From Candidatus Pseudomonas phytovorans (lineage in GTDB: Bacteria > Pseudomonadota > Gammaproteobacteria > Pseudomonadales > Pseudomonadaceae): DNA of 64,000 bases. The position numbers were made by a program, and so were the translations under genes. Positions 26,773 to 35,438 of the stretch are shown here, piece by piece (positions within the stretch are counted from its first letter, which is position 1; each line of letters starts with the position of its first letter). The notes beneath the pieces are model-generated. The model was not told the origin of the DNA, ran no database searches, and saw nothing but the letters and a program-made list of their open reading frames with translations. The DNA is taken from positions 633,001-697,000 of the forward strand of contig CP119325.1 in the NCBI GenBank assembly GCA_029202525.1, given 5' to 3'.

Positions 26773-28059
26773 ATGTCCGAATTGCGTCAAGAATGCTTGT
26801 GGGAATTCGTCAGCAAACCGACCGTTGCCGCCCAGGCCCTGGCCGGTGAGCACAAGGCCGATGTCTGCGTGATTGGCGGCGGTATCACCGGCCTGTCTGC
26901 GGCCATCCACCTGCTCGAACAGGGCAAGTCGGTGATCCTGCTGGAGGCCTGGAAGATCGGCCACGGCGGCTCCGGGCGCAACGTCGGCCTGGTCAACGCC
27001 GGCACCTGGATCCGCCCCGACGACGTCGAGGCCACCCTCGGTCAGAAGCAGGGCAGCCGCCTGAACAAGGTACTCGGCGAGGCCCCGGCTGAGGTGTTCG
27101 CCATGATCGATCGCCTTGGCATCGATTGCCAGGCCCAGCACAAAGGCACGCTACACATGGCGCACAACGCCACCGGCATCGCCGACCTTGAAGCTCGTCA
27201 CGAACAGTGGCGCCGCCGCGGTGCCGAAGTCGAGCTGCTGACCGGCGCGCAGTGCCAGGAATACTGCGGCACCAACAAGATTTCCGCCGCGCTGCTCGAC
27301 CGCCGCGCCGGCACCATCAACCCCATGGGCTACACCCAGGGCCTGGCGGCTGCCGTGGCACGCCTGGGTGGCAAGCTGTTCCAGCAGTCTGCGGTCGAAG
27401 GCCTGGAGCGTGATGGCGATGCCTGGCGGGTGAAGACTGCACGCGGCTCGGTACGCGCCGACAAGGTGGTGATTTCCACCGGTGCCTACACCGAAGGCGA
27501 CTGGAGCAACCTGCAGAAGCAGTACTTCCGTGGTTACTACTACCAGGTGGCGTCCAAGCCGCTGCAGGGTGCTGCGGCGGACAAGGTGCTGCCACATGGC
27601 CAGGGCTCGTGGGACACCCGCACCGTGCTCAGCAGTATCCGTCGCGACGACCAAGGCCGCCTGCTGCTCGGCAGCCTGGGCCGGGTCGACAACAAGCCGG
27701 CGTGGTTCGTGCGCAGTTGGGCGGACCGGATCCAGAGCCACTACTACCCGGAGCTGGGCAAGGTTGAGTGGGAAATGCACTGGACCGGCTGCATCGACTT
27801 CACCCCTGACCACCTGATGCGCCTGTTCGAGCCTGCACCGGGGCTGGTGGCGGTGACCGGGTATAACGGGCGGGGTAATACCACCGGTACCGTGATTGGC
27901 CGGGCGTTTGCCGAGTTCTTGCTGAAGGGCGAGGCGGGCAGCCTGCCGATCCCGTTCTCACCGATGAACGGGGTGAGCGCGCCTTCGCTGCGCACGGCGT
28001 TCTACGAGTCCGGGTTCTCGCTGTACCACGCAGGGCAGTGCCTGAGAGTTGTCTTGTAG
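26773..28059 (+). CDS. amaA: L-pipecolate oxidase
   Basis: A 428-residue DAO-family FAD oxidase. The Rossmann motif ADVCVIGGGITGLSAAIHLLEQ starts at about residue 29, followed by GGSGRNVGLVNAGTW. It oxidises L-pipecolate to piperideine-6-carboxylate, feeding amaB, and matches P. putida AmaA (PP_5257). ATG 26773 has GGAGCCGGG upstream. Although the fold resembles the PauB-type oxidase at 6908-8200, the active-site region differs, and the adjacent amaB fixes the assignment. Confidence 0.93.
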   Translation: MSELRQECLWEFVSKPTVAAQALAGEHKADVCVIGGGITGLSAAIHLLEQGKSVILLEAWKIGHGGSGRNVGLVNAGTWIRPDDVEATLGQKQGSRLNKVLGEAPAEVFAMIDRLGIDCQAQHKGTLHMAHNATGIADLEARHEQWRRRGAEVELLTGAQCQEYCGTNKISAALLDRRAGTINPMGYTQGLAAAVARLGGKLFQQSAVEGLERDGDAWRVKTARGSVRADKVVISTGAYTEGDWSNLQKQYFRGYYYQVASKPLQGAAADKVLPHGQGSWDTRTVLSSIRRDDQGRLLLGSLGRVDNKPAWFVRSWADRIQSHYYPELGKVEWEMHWTGCIDFTPDHLMRLFEPAPGLVAVTGYNGRGNTTGTVIGRAFAEFLLKGEAGSLPIPFSPMNGVSAPSLRTAFYESGFSLYHAGQCLRVVL

Positions 28060-28131
28060 CGGGACTTCTCCTCCGGTGCCGCTGTATGGATTGCATTCTC
28101 AGCGTTTCGATAATGCAAAGCCTTAGTGATC

Positions 28132-28188
28132 TGTCACCTGGCAAATCTGTCAGGTGACATTTGCCTACCACGCGCAATAATGTGGTAG
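28132..28188 (+). promoter_or_regulatory. Nested and tandem inverted repeats before the RHS gene
   Basis: TGTCACCTG (28132-28140) pairs with CAGGTGACA (28151-28159). GCAAAT (28141-28146) pairs with ATTTGC (28159-28164), overlapping the first dyad. CTACCAC (28165-28171) pairs with GTGGTAG (28182-28188). The first two cannot form together, so an alternative-structure switch in the leader, or a compound operator, is possible. Confidence 0.4.
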
Positions 28189-28210
28189 CCCTGACACTGG
28201 AGGCATTTCA

Positions 28211-29104
28211 ATGAAATACATGTACTTCAAAAGTTGGCCGGTTACTCTGATCGAGGACGCAGGCAATACGTCCTTTTTTCGCCATCAACGCCTGGTACTT
28301 GGAGTAGGGAGCGCAGAGGCTGCGCTGCTGAAAGTTGACGAAGCTGGCTCGGTACTAGAATCTCGAGGAGATTCGCTTGTCGGCGTTAGCAACTATAGCC
28401 CATACGGGCATACCCTATCCCCCACAGATATTGGCTTCAAGGGCGAGTGGTTCAACAGGTTCAGTCGCAGTTATCCATTGGGAAATGGGTATCGTGATTA
28501 CAGCGCTGTCTTAATGAGGTTTCGTAGCCCAGATAGCCTTAGCCCAATGGGCGATGGGGGCATCAACCCTTATGCATTTGTTTCGAATGACCCTGTTAAC
28601 TGGTCTGATCCTAGTGGGCATAGGCGTATTTTATATAGTGGTATAAAGCAAACTACTATTACTGAAATTACAAAAGGGGTATTCAGGAAAAAACGAGAGC
28701 TGTATATCACTGGGCATGGAAGTCTAGATAGCACTAAAGTCAAGTTTGATGGTGTTGGTCTTAGTCCTGAACAGTTGTTCGAAAAAGCTAAGGAAAAAGG
28801 CGTTAGTTTCGAAGTGCGAAAGGGAGATAGAACACGTCCTGTATATGATAGGGTGATTATTGCTGCCTGTTACTCTGCCGGTACTGCTAATGACAGAGGC
28901 GCGTCGTTTGCGCAGAAGTTTGCGGACAAGGTGGGCTCTCGGGTCCGGGGTTATGAAGGTGCAGTGCGTGCAGTCTTCCGGGGCGATGAATTTCATCAAG
29001 TCACCTCCTGGACGGAACCGAAATATAGGACTGGCTTCAATTATAAGCCATTTGATTTTTCTCCTCGAATCACGGACTCAAATTCGACTATCAGAAATCG
29101 CTGA
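28211..29104 (+). CDS. Orphan RHS C-terminal protein with possible clan CD protease tip
   Basis: A 297-residue protein, AT-richer than its neighbours. Residues about 55-137 are the end of an RHS-core region (NYSPYGHTLS, FRSPDSLSPMGDGG, then NPYAFVSNDPVNWSDPSGH). This is where polymorphic toxins switch to a variable tip. The tip (140-297) has LYITGHG with His169 and RVIIAACYSAG with Cys220. A hydrophobic strand ending in His-Gly and one ending in x-Cys is the layout of clan CD (caspase-like, C80-like) cysteine peptidases, so a protease toxin is possible. ATG 28211 follows a GGAGG. There is no full-length RHS protein, secretion gene or obvious immunity gene nearby. The toxin idea is inference. 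Confidence 0.75.
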   Translation: MKYMYFKSWPVTLIEDAGNTSFFRHQRLVLGVGSAEAALLKVDEAGSVLESRGDSLVGVSNYSPYGHTLSPTDIGFKGEWFNRFSRSYPLGNGYRDYSAVLMRFRSPDSLSPMGDGGINPYAFVSNDPVNWSDPSGHRRILYSGIKQTTITEITKGVFRKKRELYITGHGSLDSTKVKFDGVGLSPEQLFEKAKEKGVSFEVRKGDRTRPVYDRVIIAACYSAGTANDRGASFAQKFADKVGSRVRGYEGAVRAVFRGDEFHQVTSWTEPKYRTGFNYKPFDFSPRITDSNSTIRNR

Positions 29105-29227
29105 AGAGGCCCTGCCCAGCACCTGCGGAAGAGACAATGCAGGCCGGTCCCGCAGGTAGAACACCGTTTTCAAGTGCACTAATAGACTTTTCTGAGCATG
29201 GTTACCCGCAAAATAGCCAGCACAGGC

Positions 29228-30655
29228 CTACTTGTGCAACCAACTGAGAAAGCCGCCTTTCTTTATCGCGGTCGGCTTCTGCAGCAAAAGTGACTCCCGG
29301 CTCTGCCGGCGGAACCGCTGCAACTTGCTCAGCGCCGTCTGCACATCGCCACGCTGTATCAGGCAGCTTTTCACCTGTTCCTTGTCGATCCGGTACAGCA
29401 CGCAACTGGTCAAGGTCCGGAACTCGGCAAACGAATCGTCTTCATCGATGATCCCCTCGATCCCCAGCACCTCGCCCGGCCCCATGCGCCCGGCTTCCAG
29501 CAGCTTGTCGCCGTCGCGTACCGAAGCGGAGACCACGCCGCTGCCAATCACCAGTAAATGGTCGGAATGCTCGCCCACCTCCAGAATCACCTGATCCGCC
29601 AGGTACTCCACGGCGGTCATGCGCTGGCTGAGCGCATCACGCTCCTCGGCGCTCAGTGAGCGGAACACCCGCACCTCGTCCAGCACCTCCCGCTGGCGGC
29701 TGCGCGGGGGTATGGCCAGGTCGACGTTCCACATCACTCCGCTGGCTTCCAGGTGGCGGTGGGCAAGGTCGAACAGCTGATTGCGTGCGTCACCCTTGGT
29801 GGCCGCGTCCGCCACGAAGCCACTGGCCTCGTACTCCACGGACTCCAGCGTAGAGACCTTCACCGTCACCTTCGGTTTTGGGCTGGCAAGAATGGCACTG
29901 ACGCCTTGCAAGGCCTTTTCCAGAGCATCGAACACCCGTTTGGGCCGCACCTTGGCCGGCACCACCACGCTGATCGACACCCCGTGCACATCGACGGGGC
30001 GGCTGTGGTTGAGCAGCCGCGCCTTGGCTGCCACCGAATTCGGAATCACCGCCAGGCTACCCGTGCTCGTGAGTAGGCGGGTGGCGCGCCAGTCGATTTC
30101 CAGCACCTTGCCTTCGGTGCCGTCGATCGAGATCGAATCGCCAATCTGGTAGGGCCGCGTGGTGTTCAGAATGATGCCGCTGAACACGTCGGCCAGGGTG
30201 CTTTGCAGCGCCAGGCCGATGACGATGGCCATCACCCCGGAGGTGGCCAGCAAGCCCTTTACCGGCAGTTGCAACACATAGCCCGCGGCAGCGACCACCG
30301 CGACCAAGAAAATCAACGCCCCCAGCACATCCTGCAGCAACCGCCCGCCATGGCTGCCCCGCGCGACCAGCAACAGGCCGAACACCACCGTGACCGTGCG
30401 CGCGCCGAACAGCCACCAGCCGATGGCCAACACCGTAGCCATCAGGTTGCGCGAGACATCGTCGGGCCAGGGTGGCGGTTGCAGCGGGCTCATGCCGGCG
30501 GCCACCAGCACCGAGCTGAACAGCAGGAAGATCACCAGGCGCGTGCCGATGTGCCAGGCACGGCGCTGGATCGGGATCAGCTGCCAGAGCACGAGGTCGA
30601 GCAGGATCAGGGCGGAGCCGAGCAACAACGGGGACGACTGGATGAACGCCAGCAT
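29228..30655 (-). CDS. MscS-family channel with cyclic-nucleotide-binding domain
   Basis: A 475-residue inner-membrane protein. About four hydrophobic helices (from LLLGSALILLDLVLW) precede an MscS core (ATSGVMAIVIGLALQSTLAD, then FSGIILNTTRPYQIGDSISI). A C-terminal cNMP-binding-like domain (about 330-450) includes LEVGEHSDHLLVIGSGVVSA and GPGEVLGIEG. MscS channels release solutes under hypo-osmotic stress, and this fusion class may be gated or modulated by a nucleotide. ATG 30655. It is not clear that the binding pocket is functional, since the usual Arg/Ser phosphate contacts are not obvious. Confidence 0.85.
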   Translation of the reverse strand: MLAFIQSSPLLLGSALILLDLVLWQLIPIQRRAWHIGTRLVIFLLFSSVLVAAGMSPLQPPPWPDDVSRNLMATVLAIGWWLFGARTVTVVFGLLLVARGSHGGRLLQDVLGALIFLVAVVAAAGYVLQLPVKGLLATSGVMAIVIGLALQSTLADVFSGIILNTTRPYQIGDSISIDGTEGKVLEIDWRATRLLTSTGSLAVIPNSVAAKARLLNHSRPVDVHGVSISVVVPAKVRPKRVFDALEKALQGVSAILASPKPKVTVKVSTLESVEYEASGFVADAATKGDARNQLFDLAHRHLEASGVMWNVDLAIPPRSRQREVLDEVRVFRSLSAEERDALSQRMTAVEYLADQVILEVGEHSDHLLVIGSGVVSASVRDGDKLLEAGRMGPGEVLGIEGIIDEDDSFAEFRTLTSCVLYRIDKEQVKSCLIQRGDVQTALSKLQRFRRQSRESLLLQKPTAIKKGGFLSWLHK

Positions 30656-30730
30656 GGTGGTCTCGGGGGTGAGGGGAGGGCTGTCGGTAGTAATAGAGCA
30701 GGTTGGGGTTGCAAGCAATGGGGCCTGTAC

Positions 30731-30826
30731 CGGCCTCTTCGCGGGCTTGCCCGCTCCCACAGGTACTGCGCTGCTTTTGAATCTTGTGCAATCCCTGTGG
30801 GAGCGGGCAAGCCCGCGAAGAGGCCA
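30731..30826. repeat. REP inverted pair
   Basis: Inverted REP copies (GGGCTTGCCCGCTCCCACAGG and GTGGGAGCGGGCAAGCCCGC) between the channel gene and ycaC copy 1. Confidence 0.85.
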
Positions 30827-30847
30827 GCAAGTACAGCGCCAATCCAT

Positions 30848-30865
30848 CGTTCCGAAAACAGAACG
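30848..30865. promoter_or_regulatory. LysR-like dyad CGTTC-N8-GAACG upstream of ycaC copy 1
   Basis: CGTTC (30848-30852) and GAACG (30861-30865) form a perfect 5-bp inverted repeat with an 8-bp centre. The same dyad, including the following CTAA, occurs at 37920-37937 before ycaC copy 2, next to a LysR gene. Confidence 0.6.
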
Positions 30866-30976
30866 CTAAAGCCAAAAACCACTATCTACCGCTCGAAAGG
30901 TGATGGTTTTAATCTTCTCCCATCAACGCGAAACACCCAACTTACTGAAAAGATCAAACCCCTTAGGAGCTACCCC

Positions 30977-31606
30977 ATGACCAACTTCAAATACAGCCGC
31001 CTGAACAAAGACGACGCCGCCGTACTGCTGGTCGACCACCAGGCTGGCCTGCTGTCGCTGGTTCGCGACATCGAACCAGACGCCTTCAAGAACAACGTGC
31101 TGGCCCTGGCCGACCTGGCCAAGTTCTTCAACCTGCCGACCATCCTCACCACCAGCTTCGAGCAAGGCCCCAACGGCCCGCTAGTGCCAGAGCTGAAAGC
31201 GCTGTTCCCGGATGCCCCGTACATCGCCCGCCCTGGCCAGATCAACGCCTGGGACAACGAAGACTTCGTGAAAGCGGTGAAAGCCACCGGCAAGAAGCAG
31301 CTGATTATCGCTGGCGTGGTCACTGAAGTGTGCGTCGCCTTCCCGGCCTTGGCTGCCCTGGAGGAAGAGTTCGAAGTGTTCGTGGTCACCGATGCCTCCG
31401 GCACCTTCAACGCCATGACCCGCGATGCGGCCCACGACCGCATGAGCCAGGCCGGTGCGCAGCTGATGACCTGGTTCGGCGTGGCCTGCGAGCTGCACCG
31501 CGACTGGCGCAATGACGTTGAAGGCCTGGCCGCGCTGTGCTCCAACCACATCCCGGACTACCGCAACCTGATGACCAGCTACAACGCCTTCAACGCCAGC
31601 AAGTAA
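30977..31606 (+). CDS. YcaC-type isochorismatase-like hydrolase, copy 1
   Basis: A 209-residue cysteine hydrolase of the isochorismatase superfamily. Asp20 in VLLVDHQAG and Cys119 in VVTEVCVAF are the expected catalytic pair; the ELHRDWRNDVEGLA segment and C-terminal NLMTSYNAF are typical of YcaC. YcaC proteins form large ring assemblies but have no agreed substrate. ATG 30977 with TAGGAGC upstream. The protein is nearly the same as copy 2 (38051-38680) and close to copy 3 (43561-44187). The upstream dyad is shared with copy 2. Confidence 0.9.
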   Translation: MTNFKYSRLNKDDAAVLLVDHQAGLLSLVRDIEPDAFKNNVLALADLAKFFNLPTILTTSFEQGPNGPLVPELKALFPDAPYIARPGQINAWDNEDFVKAVKATGKKQLIIAGVVTEVCVAFPALAALEEEFEVFVVTDASGTFNAMTRDAAHDRMSQAGAQLMTWFGVACELHRDWRNDVEGLAALCSNHIPDYRNLMTSYNAFNASK

Positions 31607-31723
31607 GCCAATGCGCCCCGGGCACCGCCAGTCGGTGCCCGCCAAGGGCAGCACACCCATCCAATCCTCCGCCCGTTCACCGTTGCACAGTGGATGCGGG
31701 CAAGCTCATCCCAAGGAACGCCG

Positions 31724-32290
31724 ATGAACACCGCACTCCAAGACAACCGCAACGTGGTGACCCTGGTCATTCAGCACAAGGTTCGCGCCGCTTCGCTGGC
31801 GGCGTACGAAGCTTGGCTCAAGCGCACCGTCAGCACCGCTCGCCGTCAGCCAGGGCACCTGGACGTCAACGTCATCCGCCCAGATGACGGCGGGCTGCAC
31901 TTCACCACAGTGGTGCGCTTCGCCGATGCGAGCCTGCTGCAGGCCTGGGTCAACTCGGGCGAGCGCCAGGCGCTGGTCAACGAAGTGCTGCCACTGCTTG
32001 AAGGTGGTGACCACACCCAGGTCCACGATGACCCAGAGTTCTGGTTCACCCCACCGAGCACCACGGCCGCGCAGCCGCCGCGCTGGAAGCAGGCGCTGCT
32101 GACCTACCTGGTGATCTGCCCGATGACCATGGTCATTCCGCAACTGCTGGCGCCGCTGTTCGCACGCTTCCCGCAACTGGGTGGCCCGATCACCGGCAAC
32201 CTCATCGCCAACCTGTTCGTCATCCTGCCCGTGGTGTTCTTCATCATGCCTTGGGTAACACGCCGCTGCGCCAACTGGCTGCGCGGCTGA
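31724..32290 (+). CDS. ABM-domain monooxygenase with C-terminal membrane helices
   Basis: A 188-residue protein. Residues about 12-105 form an antibiotic-biosynthesis-monooxygenase (ABM) fold: VVTLVIQHKVRAASLAAYEAW, then GHLDVNVIRPDD. The C-terminal 70 residues contain two hydrophobic helices (LLTYLVICPMTMVIPQLL and NLIANLFVILPVVFFIMPW), anchoring it to the membrane. This ABM plus two-helix pattern is seen in proteins of unknown substrate. ATG 31724. It lies 117 bp after ycaC copy 1 and 39 bp before an alpha/beta hydrolase, all in one direction, probably co-transcribed. Confidence 0.82.
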   Translation: MNTALQDNRNVVTLVIQHKVRAASLAAYEAWLKRTVSTARRQPGHLDVNVIRPDDGGLHFTTVVRFADASLLQAWVNSGERQALVNEVLPLLEGGDHTQVHDDPEFWFTPPSTTAAQPPRWKQALLTYLVICPMTMVIPQLLAPLFARFPQLGGPITGNLIANLFVILPVVFFIMPWVTRRCANWLRG

Positions 32291-32329
32291 GCCACGCCTT
32301 CACCTCGACACTTTCAAGGAGATACCGTT

Positions 32330-33148
32330 ATGAGCACCTTCGTTACCCGTGATGGCACTTCGATCTATTTCAAGGACTGGGGCAGCGGCAAGCCCGTGCT
32401 GTTCAGCCACGGCTGGCCGCTGGATGCCGACATGTGGGACTCGCAGATGGAGTTTCTGGCCAGCCGCGGCTACCGCGCCATCGCCTTCGACCGCCGTGGG
32501 TTCGGCCGTTCGAGCCAACCGTGGAGCGGGTACGACTACGACACCTTTGCCGATGACATCTCCCAGTTGATCGAGCACCTCGACCTGCGCGACGTGACCC
32601 TGGTGGGCTTCTCGATGGGTGGCGGCGATGTCAGCCGCTACATTGCCCGCCACGGCAGCGAGCGAGTGGCCGGGCTGGTGCTGCTGGGTGCTGTGACGCC
32701 GGTGTTCGGCAAGCGTGACGACAACCCCGAGGGTGTCGACTTGTCGGTGTTCGAAGGTATTCGCGAAGGGCTGCGTGCCGACCGGGCGCAGTTCATTGCC
32801 GATTTCGCCACGCCGTTCTACGGCCTGAACCAAGGGCAGAAGGTGTCTCAGGGCGTGCAGACACAAACCCTGAACATCGCGCTGATGGCGTCGATCAAGG
32901 GCGCCTTGGACTGCGTGACGGCTTTCGCGGAGACCGATTTCCGTCCGGACATGGCCAAGGTCGATGTGCCGACATTGGTGATTCATGGTGACGCCGACCA
33001 GATCGTGCCGTTTGAGACCACCGGCAAGCAGGCAGCGGAGCTGATACGCGGGGCCGAGTTGAAGGTGTATGCCGGGGCGCCGCACGGGTTTGCGGTGACC
33101 CATGCGCAGCAACTGAATGAGGATTTGCTGGCGTTCCTCCAGCAGTAA
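32330..33148 (+). CDS. Alpha/beta hydrolase, cofactor-free haloperoxidase/esterase type
   Basis: A 272-residue alpha/beta hydrolase. The nucleophile is Ser95 in VGFSMGGGD, a likely acid is Asp221 or Asp223 in HGDADQIVP, and the base is His252 in GAPHGFAVTH. The oxyanion segment SHGWPLDADMWD is at 26-37. These match the non-heme chloroperoxidase/esterase group, which acts on small esters and forms peracids in vitro. ATG 32330 with AAGGAG upstream. It is inside a co-directional run with the ABM protein and a Tat-exported amidohydrolase. Confidence 0.88.
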   Translation: MSTFVTRDGTSIYFKDWGSGKPVLFSHGWPLDADMWDSQMEFLASRGYRAIAFDRRGFGRSSQPWSGYDYDTFADDISQLIEHLDLRDVTLVGFSMGGGDVSRYIARHGSERVAGLVLLGAVTPVFGKRDDNPEGVDLSVFEGIREGLRADRAQFIADFATPFYGLNQGQKVSQGVQTQTLNIALMASIKGALDCVTAFAETDFRPDMAKVDVPTLVIHGDADQIVPFETTGKQAAELIRGAELKVYAGAPHGFAVTHAQQLNEDLLAFLQQ

Positions 33149-33157
33149 TTGTGGGAG

Positions 33158-33264
33158 GCATTCGCGGGCTCGCCCGCTCCCACAGGTACTGCACAGCGTC
33201 TGAAACCTGTGATTTCCCTGTGGGAGCGGGCGCGTCGAGCCGTCGAACCGCCGCGAAGAGGCCA
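33158..33264. repeat. REP inverted pair, disrupted copy
   Basis: The right-hand REP copy is changed, with GGGCGCGTCGAGCCGTCGAA inserted or substituted where other copies have GGGC. The left copy is normal. Confidence 0.8.
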
Positions 33265-33399
33265 GACCAGGCAGCACAAAACCTGATCAGGGCTAACCTT
33301 CTACAACCCACCGCACATCCATCCAAGCCTTGGCCCTGCACCAACCGGCATGCTCCGCAGTCGCGCCTGCCGCCGCCGCGCCCAGAGACGGAGAGCCCC

Positions 33400-35382
33400 A
33401 TGTCCCAGGACCGCAACGACAAGACCCGTCGCCAGTTCCTCGCCACCAGCACCGTACTCGGTGCGGCCGGCGCGCTCTGGTCTGCATTGCCCTTCACCGG
33501 CCAAGCCGGTTCCGCTCACGCATCCACCCAAGGAGGTTCCATGACCGCCGACCTGATTCTGTTCAACGGTAAACTGCACACCGTTGACCGTGAAAAGCCC
33601 ACCGCGACCGCCGCCGCCATCAAGGACGGCCGTTTCATCGCCGTGGGTAACGACGCCGAGGCCATGGCCCACAAGGGCGCCACCACGCAAATCGTCGACC
33701 TCAAGCAGCGCACGGTGATCCCGGGCCTGAACGACTCGCACCTGCACCTGATCCGTGGCGGCTTGAACTACAACCTGGAACTGCGCTGGGAAGGTGTGCC
33801 GTCGGTGGCCGATGCCCTGCGCATGCTCAAGGACCAGGCAGCGCGCACGCCTACCCCGCAGTGGGTACGCGTGGTCGGTGGCTGGAACGAATTCCAGTTT
33901 GCCGAAAAACGCATGCCGACCCTGGAAGAAATCAACCAGGCCGCGCCGGACACGCCAGTGTTCCTGTTGCACCTGTATGACCGCGCGCTGCTCAACCGCG
34001 CCGCGCTCAAAGCTGTCGGTTACGACAAGAGCACCCCGAACCCGCCGGGCGGCGAGATCCAGCGTGACAAGTTCGGCAACCCGACCGGCATGCTGATCGC
34101 CCGCCCGAACGCAATGATTCTCTACGCCACATTGGCCAAGGGGCCAAAACTGCCGCTGGAGTATCAGGTCAACTCCACCCGCCAGTTCATGCGTGAGCTC
34201 AACCGCCTGGGCCTGACCAGCGCCATCGACGCCGGCGGCGGCTACCAGAACTTCCCGGACGACTACTCGGTGATCCAGGAGCTGGCCGACAACAACCAGC
34301 TGACTGTGCGCATCGCCTACAACCTGTTCACCCAGAAGCCCAAGGAAGAACTGGACGACTTCAAGAAGTGGACCTCCAGTGTCAAGCTGCACAGCGGCAC
34401 CGACTTCCTGCGCCATAACGGTGCCGGCGAAATGCTGGTGTTCTCTGCCGCCGACTTCGAGGACTTCCTCGAACCGCGCCCGGACCTGCCGCAGACCATG
34501 GAAGAAGAACTGGAACCGGTGGTACGCCACCTGGTCGAGCAACGCTGGCCGTTCCGCCTGCACGCCACCTACAACGAATCGATCACGCGCATGCTCGACG
34601 TGTTCGAAAAGGTCAACCGCGACATCCCGTTCAACGGCCTGCCGTGGTTCTTCGACCACGCCGAAACCATCACCCCGCAGAATATCGAGCGCGTGCGCGC
34701 CTTGGGCGGTGGTATTGCCGTTCAGGACCGCATGGCCTTCCAGGGTGAATACTTTGTCGATCGCTACGGCGCCAAGGCCGCCGAGCAGACCCCGCCAATC
34801 AAGCGCATGCTCGACATGGGCGTGCCAGTGGGTGCCGGTACCGACGCCACCCGTGTGTCCAGCTACAACCCGTGGACCTCGCTGTACTGGCTGGTGAGTG
34901 GCAAGACCGTCGGCGGCATGGAACTGTATCCAGAGGGTCTGGACCGCGACACCGCACTGCAACTGTTCACCCAGGGCAGCGCCTGGTTCTCCAGCGAGCA
35001 GGGCAAGAAAGGCCAGATCAAGGTGGGCCAGCTGGCTGACCTGGCGGCGCTGTCGCTGGACTTCTTCAGCGTTGATGAAGAGGCGATCAAGGGCATCGAG
35101 TCGGTGCTGACCATTGTCGATGGCAAAGTGGTGTATGCGGCGGGTGAGTTCGACCGCCTCGGCCCACCACAGGTGCCAGTGCTGCCGGAGTGGTCGCCGG
35201 TTGCCAAGGTGCCGGGGCACTGGCGTGTGGGTACACCGTCGCTGGCCGCTGCCGTGCACCAGTGCTCGGGGCCGTGCGGGGTGCATGCGCACAGCCATGA
35301 CAAGGCACGCAAATCCAGTGTGCCGGTGAGTGATTTCCAGGGCTTCTGGGGGTCGCTGGGTTGCTCATGCTTTGCTTTCTAA
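33400..35382 (+). CDS. Tat-exported amidohydrolase (YtcJ-like)
   Basis: A 660-residue amidohydrolase. A twin-arginine signal (KTRRQFLATSTVLGAAGALW) lies at about 9-28. The catalytic domain begins near residue 48 (ADLILFNGKLHTVD). HLHLIRG (the HxH motif) lies near residue 115, FDHAETI and GAGTDATRVSSYNPW follow further on. YtcJ-type enzymes hydrolyse diverse amides, lactams and esters, and the substrate is unknown. ATG 33400 gives the full Tat signal. A second in-frame ATG at 33541, right after a strong AGGAGG, would make a cytoplasmic form lacking the signal; dual targeting is possible. Confidence 0.88.
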   Translation: MSQDRNDKTRRQFLATSTVLGAAGALWSALPFTGQAGSAHASTQGGSMTADLILFNGKLHTVDREKPTATAAAIKDGRFIAVGNDAEAMAHKGATTQIVDLKQRTVIPGLNDSHLHLIRGGLNYNLELRWEGVPSVADALRMLKDQAARTPTPQWVRVVGGWNEFQFAEKRMPTLEEINQAAPDTPVFLLHLYDRALLNRAALKAVGYDKSTPNPPGGEIQRDKFGNPTGMLIARPNAMILYATLAKGPKLPLEYQVNSTRQFMRELNRLGLTSAIDAGGGYQNFPDDYSVIQELADNNQLTVRIAYNLFTQKPKEELDDFKKWTSSVKLHSGTDFLRHNGAGEMLVFSAADFEDFLEPRPDLPQTMEEELEPVVRHLVEQRWPFRLHATYNESITRMLDVFEKVNRDIPFNGLPWFFDHAETITPQNIERVRALGGGIAVQDRMAFQGEYFVDRYGAKAAEQTPPIKRMLDMGVPVGAGTDATRVSSYNPWTSLYWLVSGKTVGGMELYPEGLDRDTALQLFTQGSAWFSSEQGKKGQIKVGQLADLAALSLDFFSVDEEAIKGIESVLTIVDGKVVYAAGEFDRLGPPQVPVLPEWSPVAKVPGHWRVGTPSLAAAVHQCSGPCGVHAHSHDKARKSSVPVSDFQGFWGSLGCSCFAF

Positions 35383-35399
35383 GCTGAGCTGATGTGAAG

Positions 35400-35429
35400 A
35401 AGGGGCCAGTTATTGGCCCCTTTTTTTTT
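35400..35429 (+). terminator. Rho-independent terminator of the amidohydrolase gene
   Basis: Stem AAGGGGCCA/TGGCCCCTT with a short loop, followed by eight or more T residues, 18 bp after the stop codon. Strong terminator for the hydrolase run. Confidence 0.93.
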
Positions 35430-35438
35430 CCTTCAGTG

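Larger units (their letters stand above)
30656..30976. other. Intergenic region before ycaC copy 1
   Basis: This 321-bp gap holds a REP pair (30731-30826), a LysR-type dyad (30848-30865) and a leader that is closely similar to the one before ycaC copy 2 at 38051. No additional gene is visible. Confidence 0.7.

Noticed and set aside
33301..35298. 665-codon open frame antisense to the amidohydrolase
   Set aside because: Same reason: high-GC shadow frame with no domain, covering an obvious real gene.
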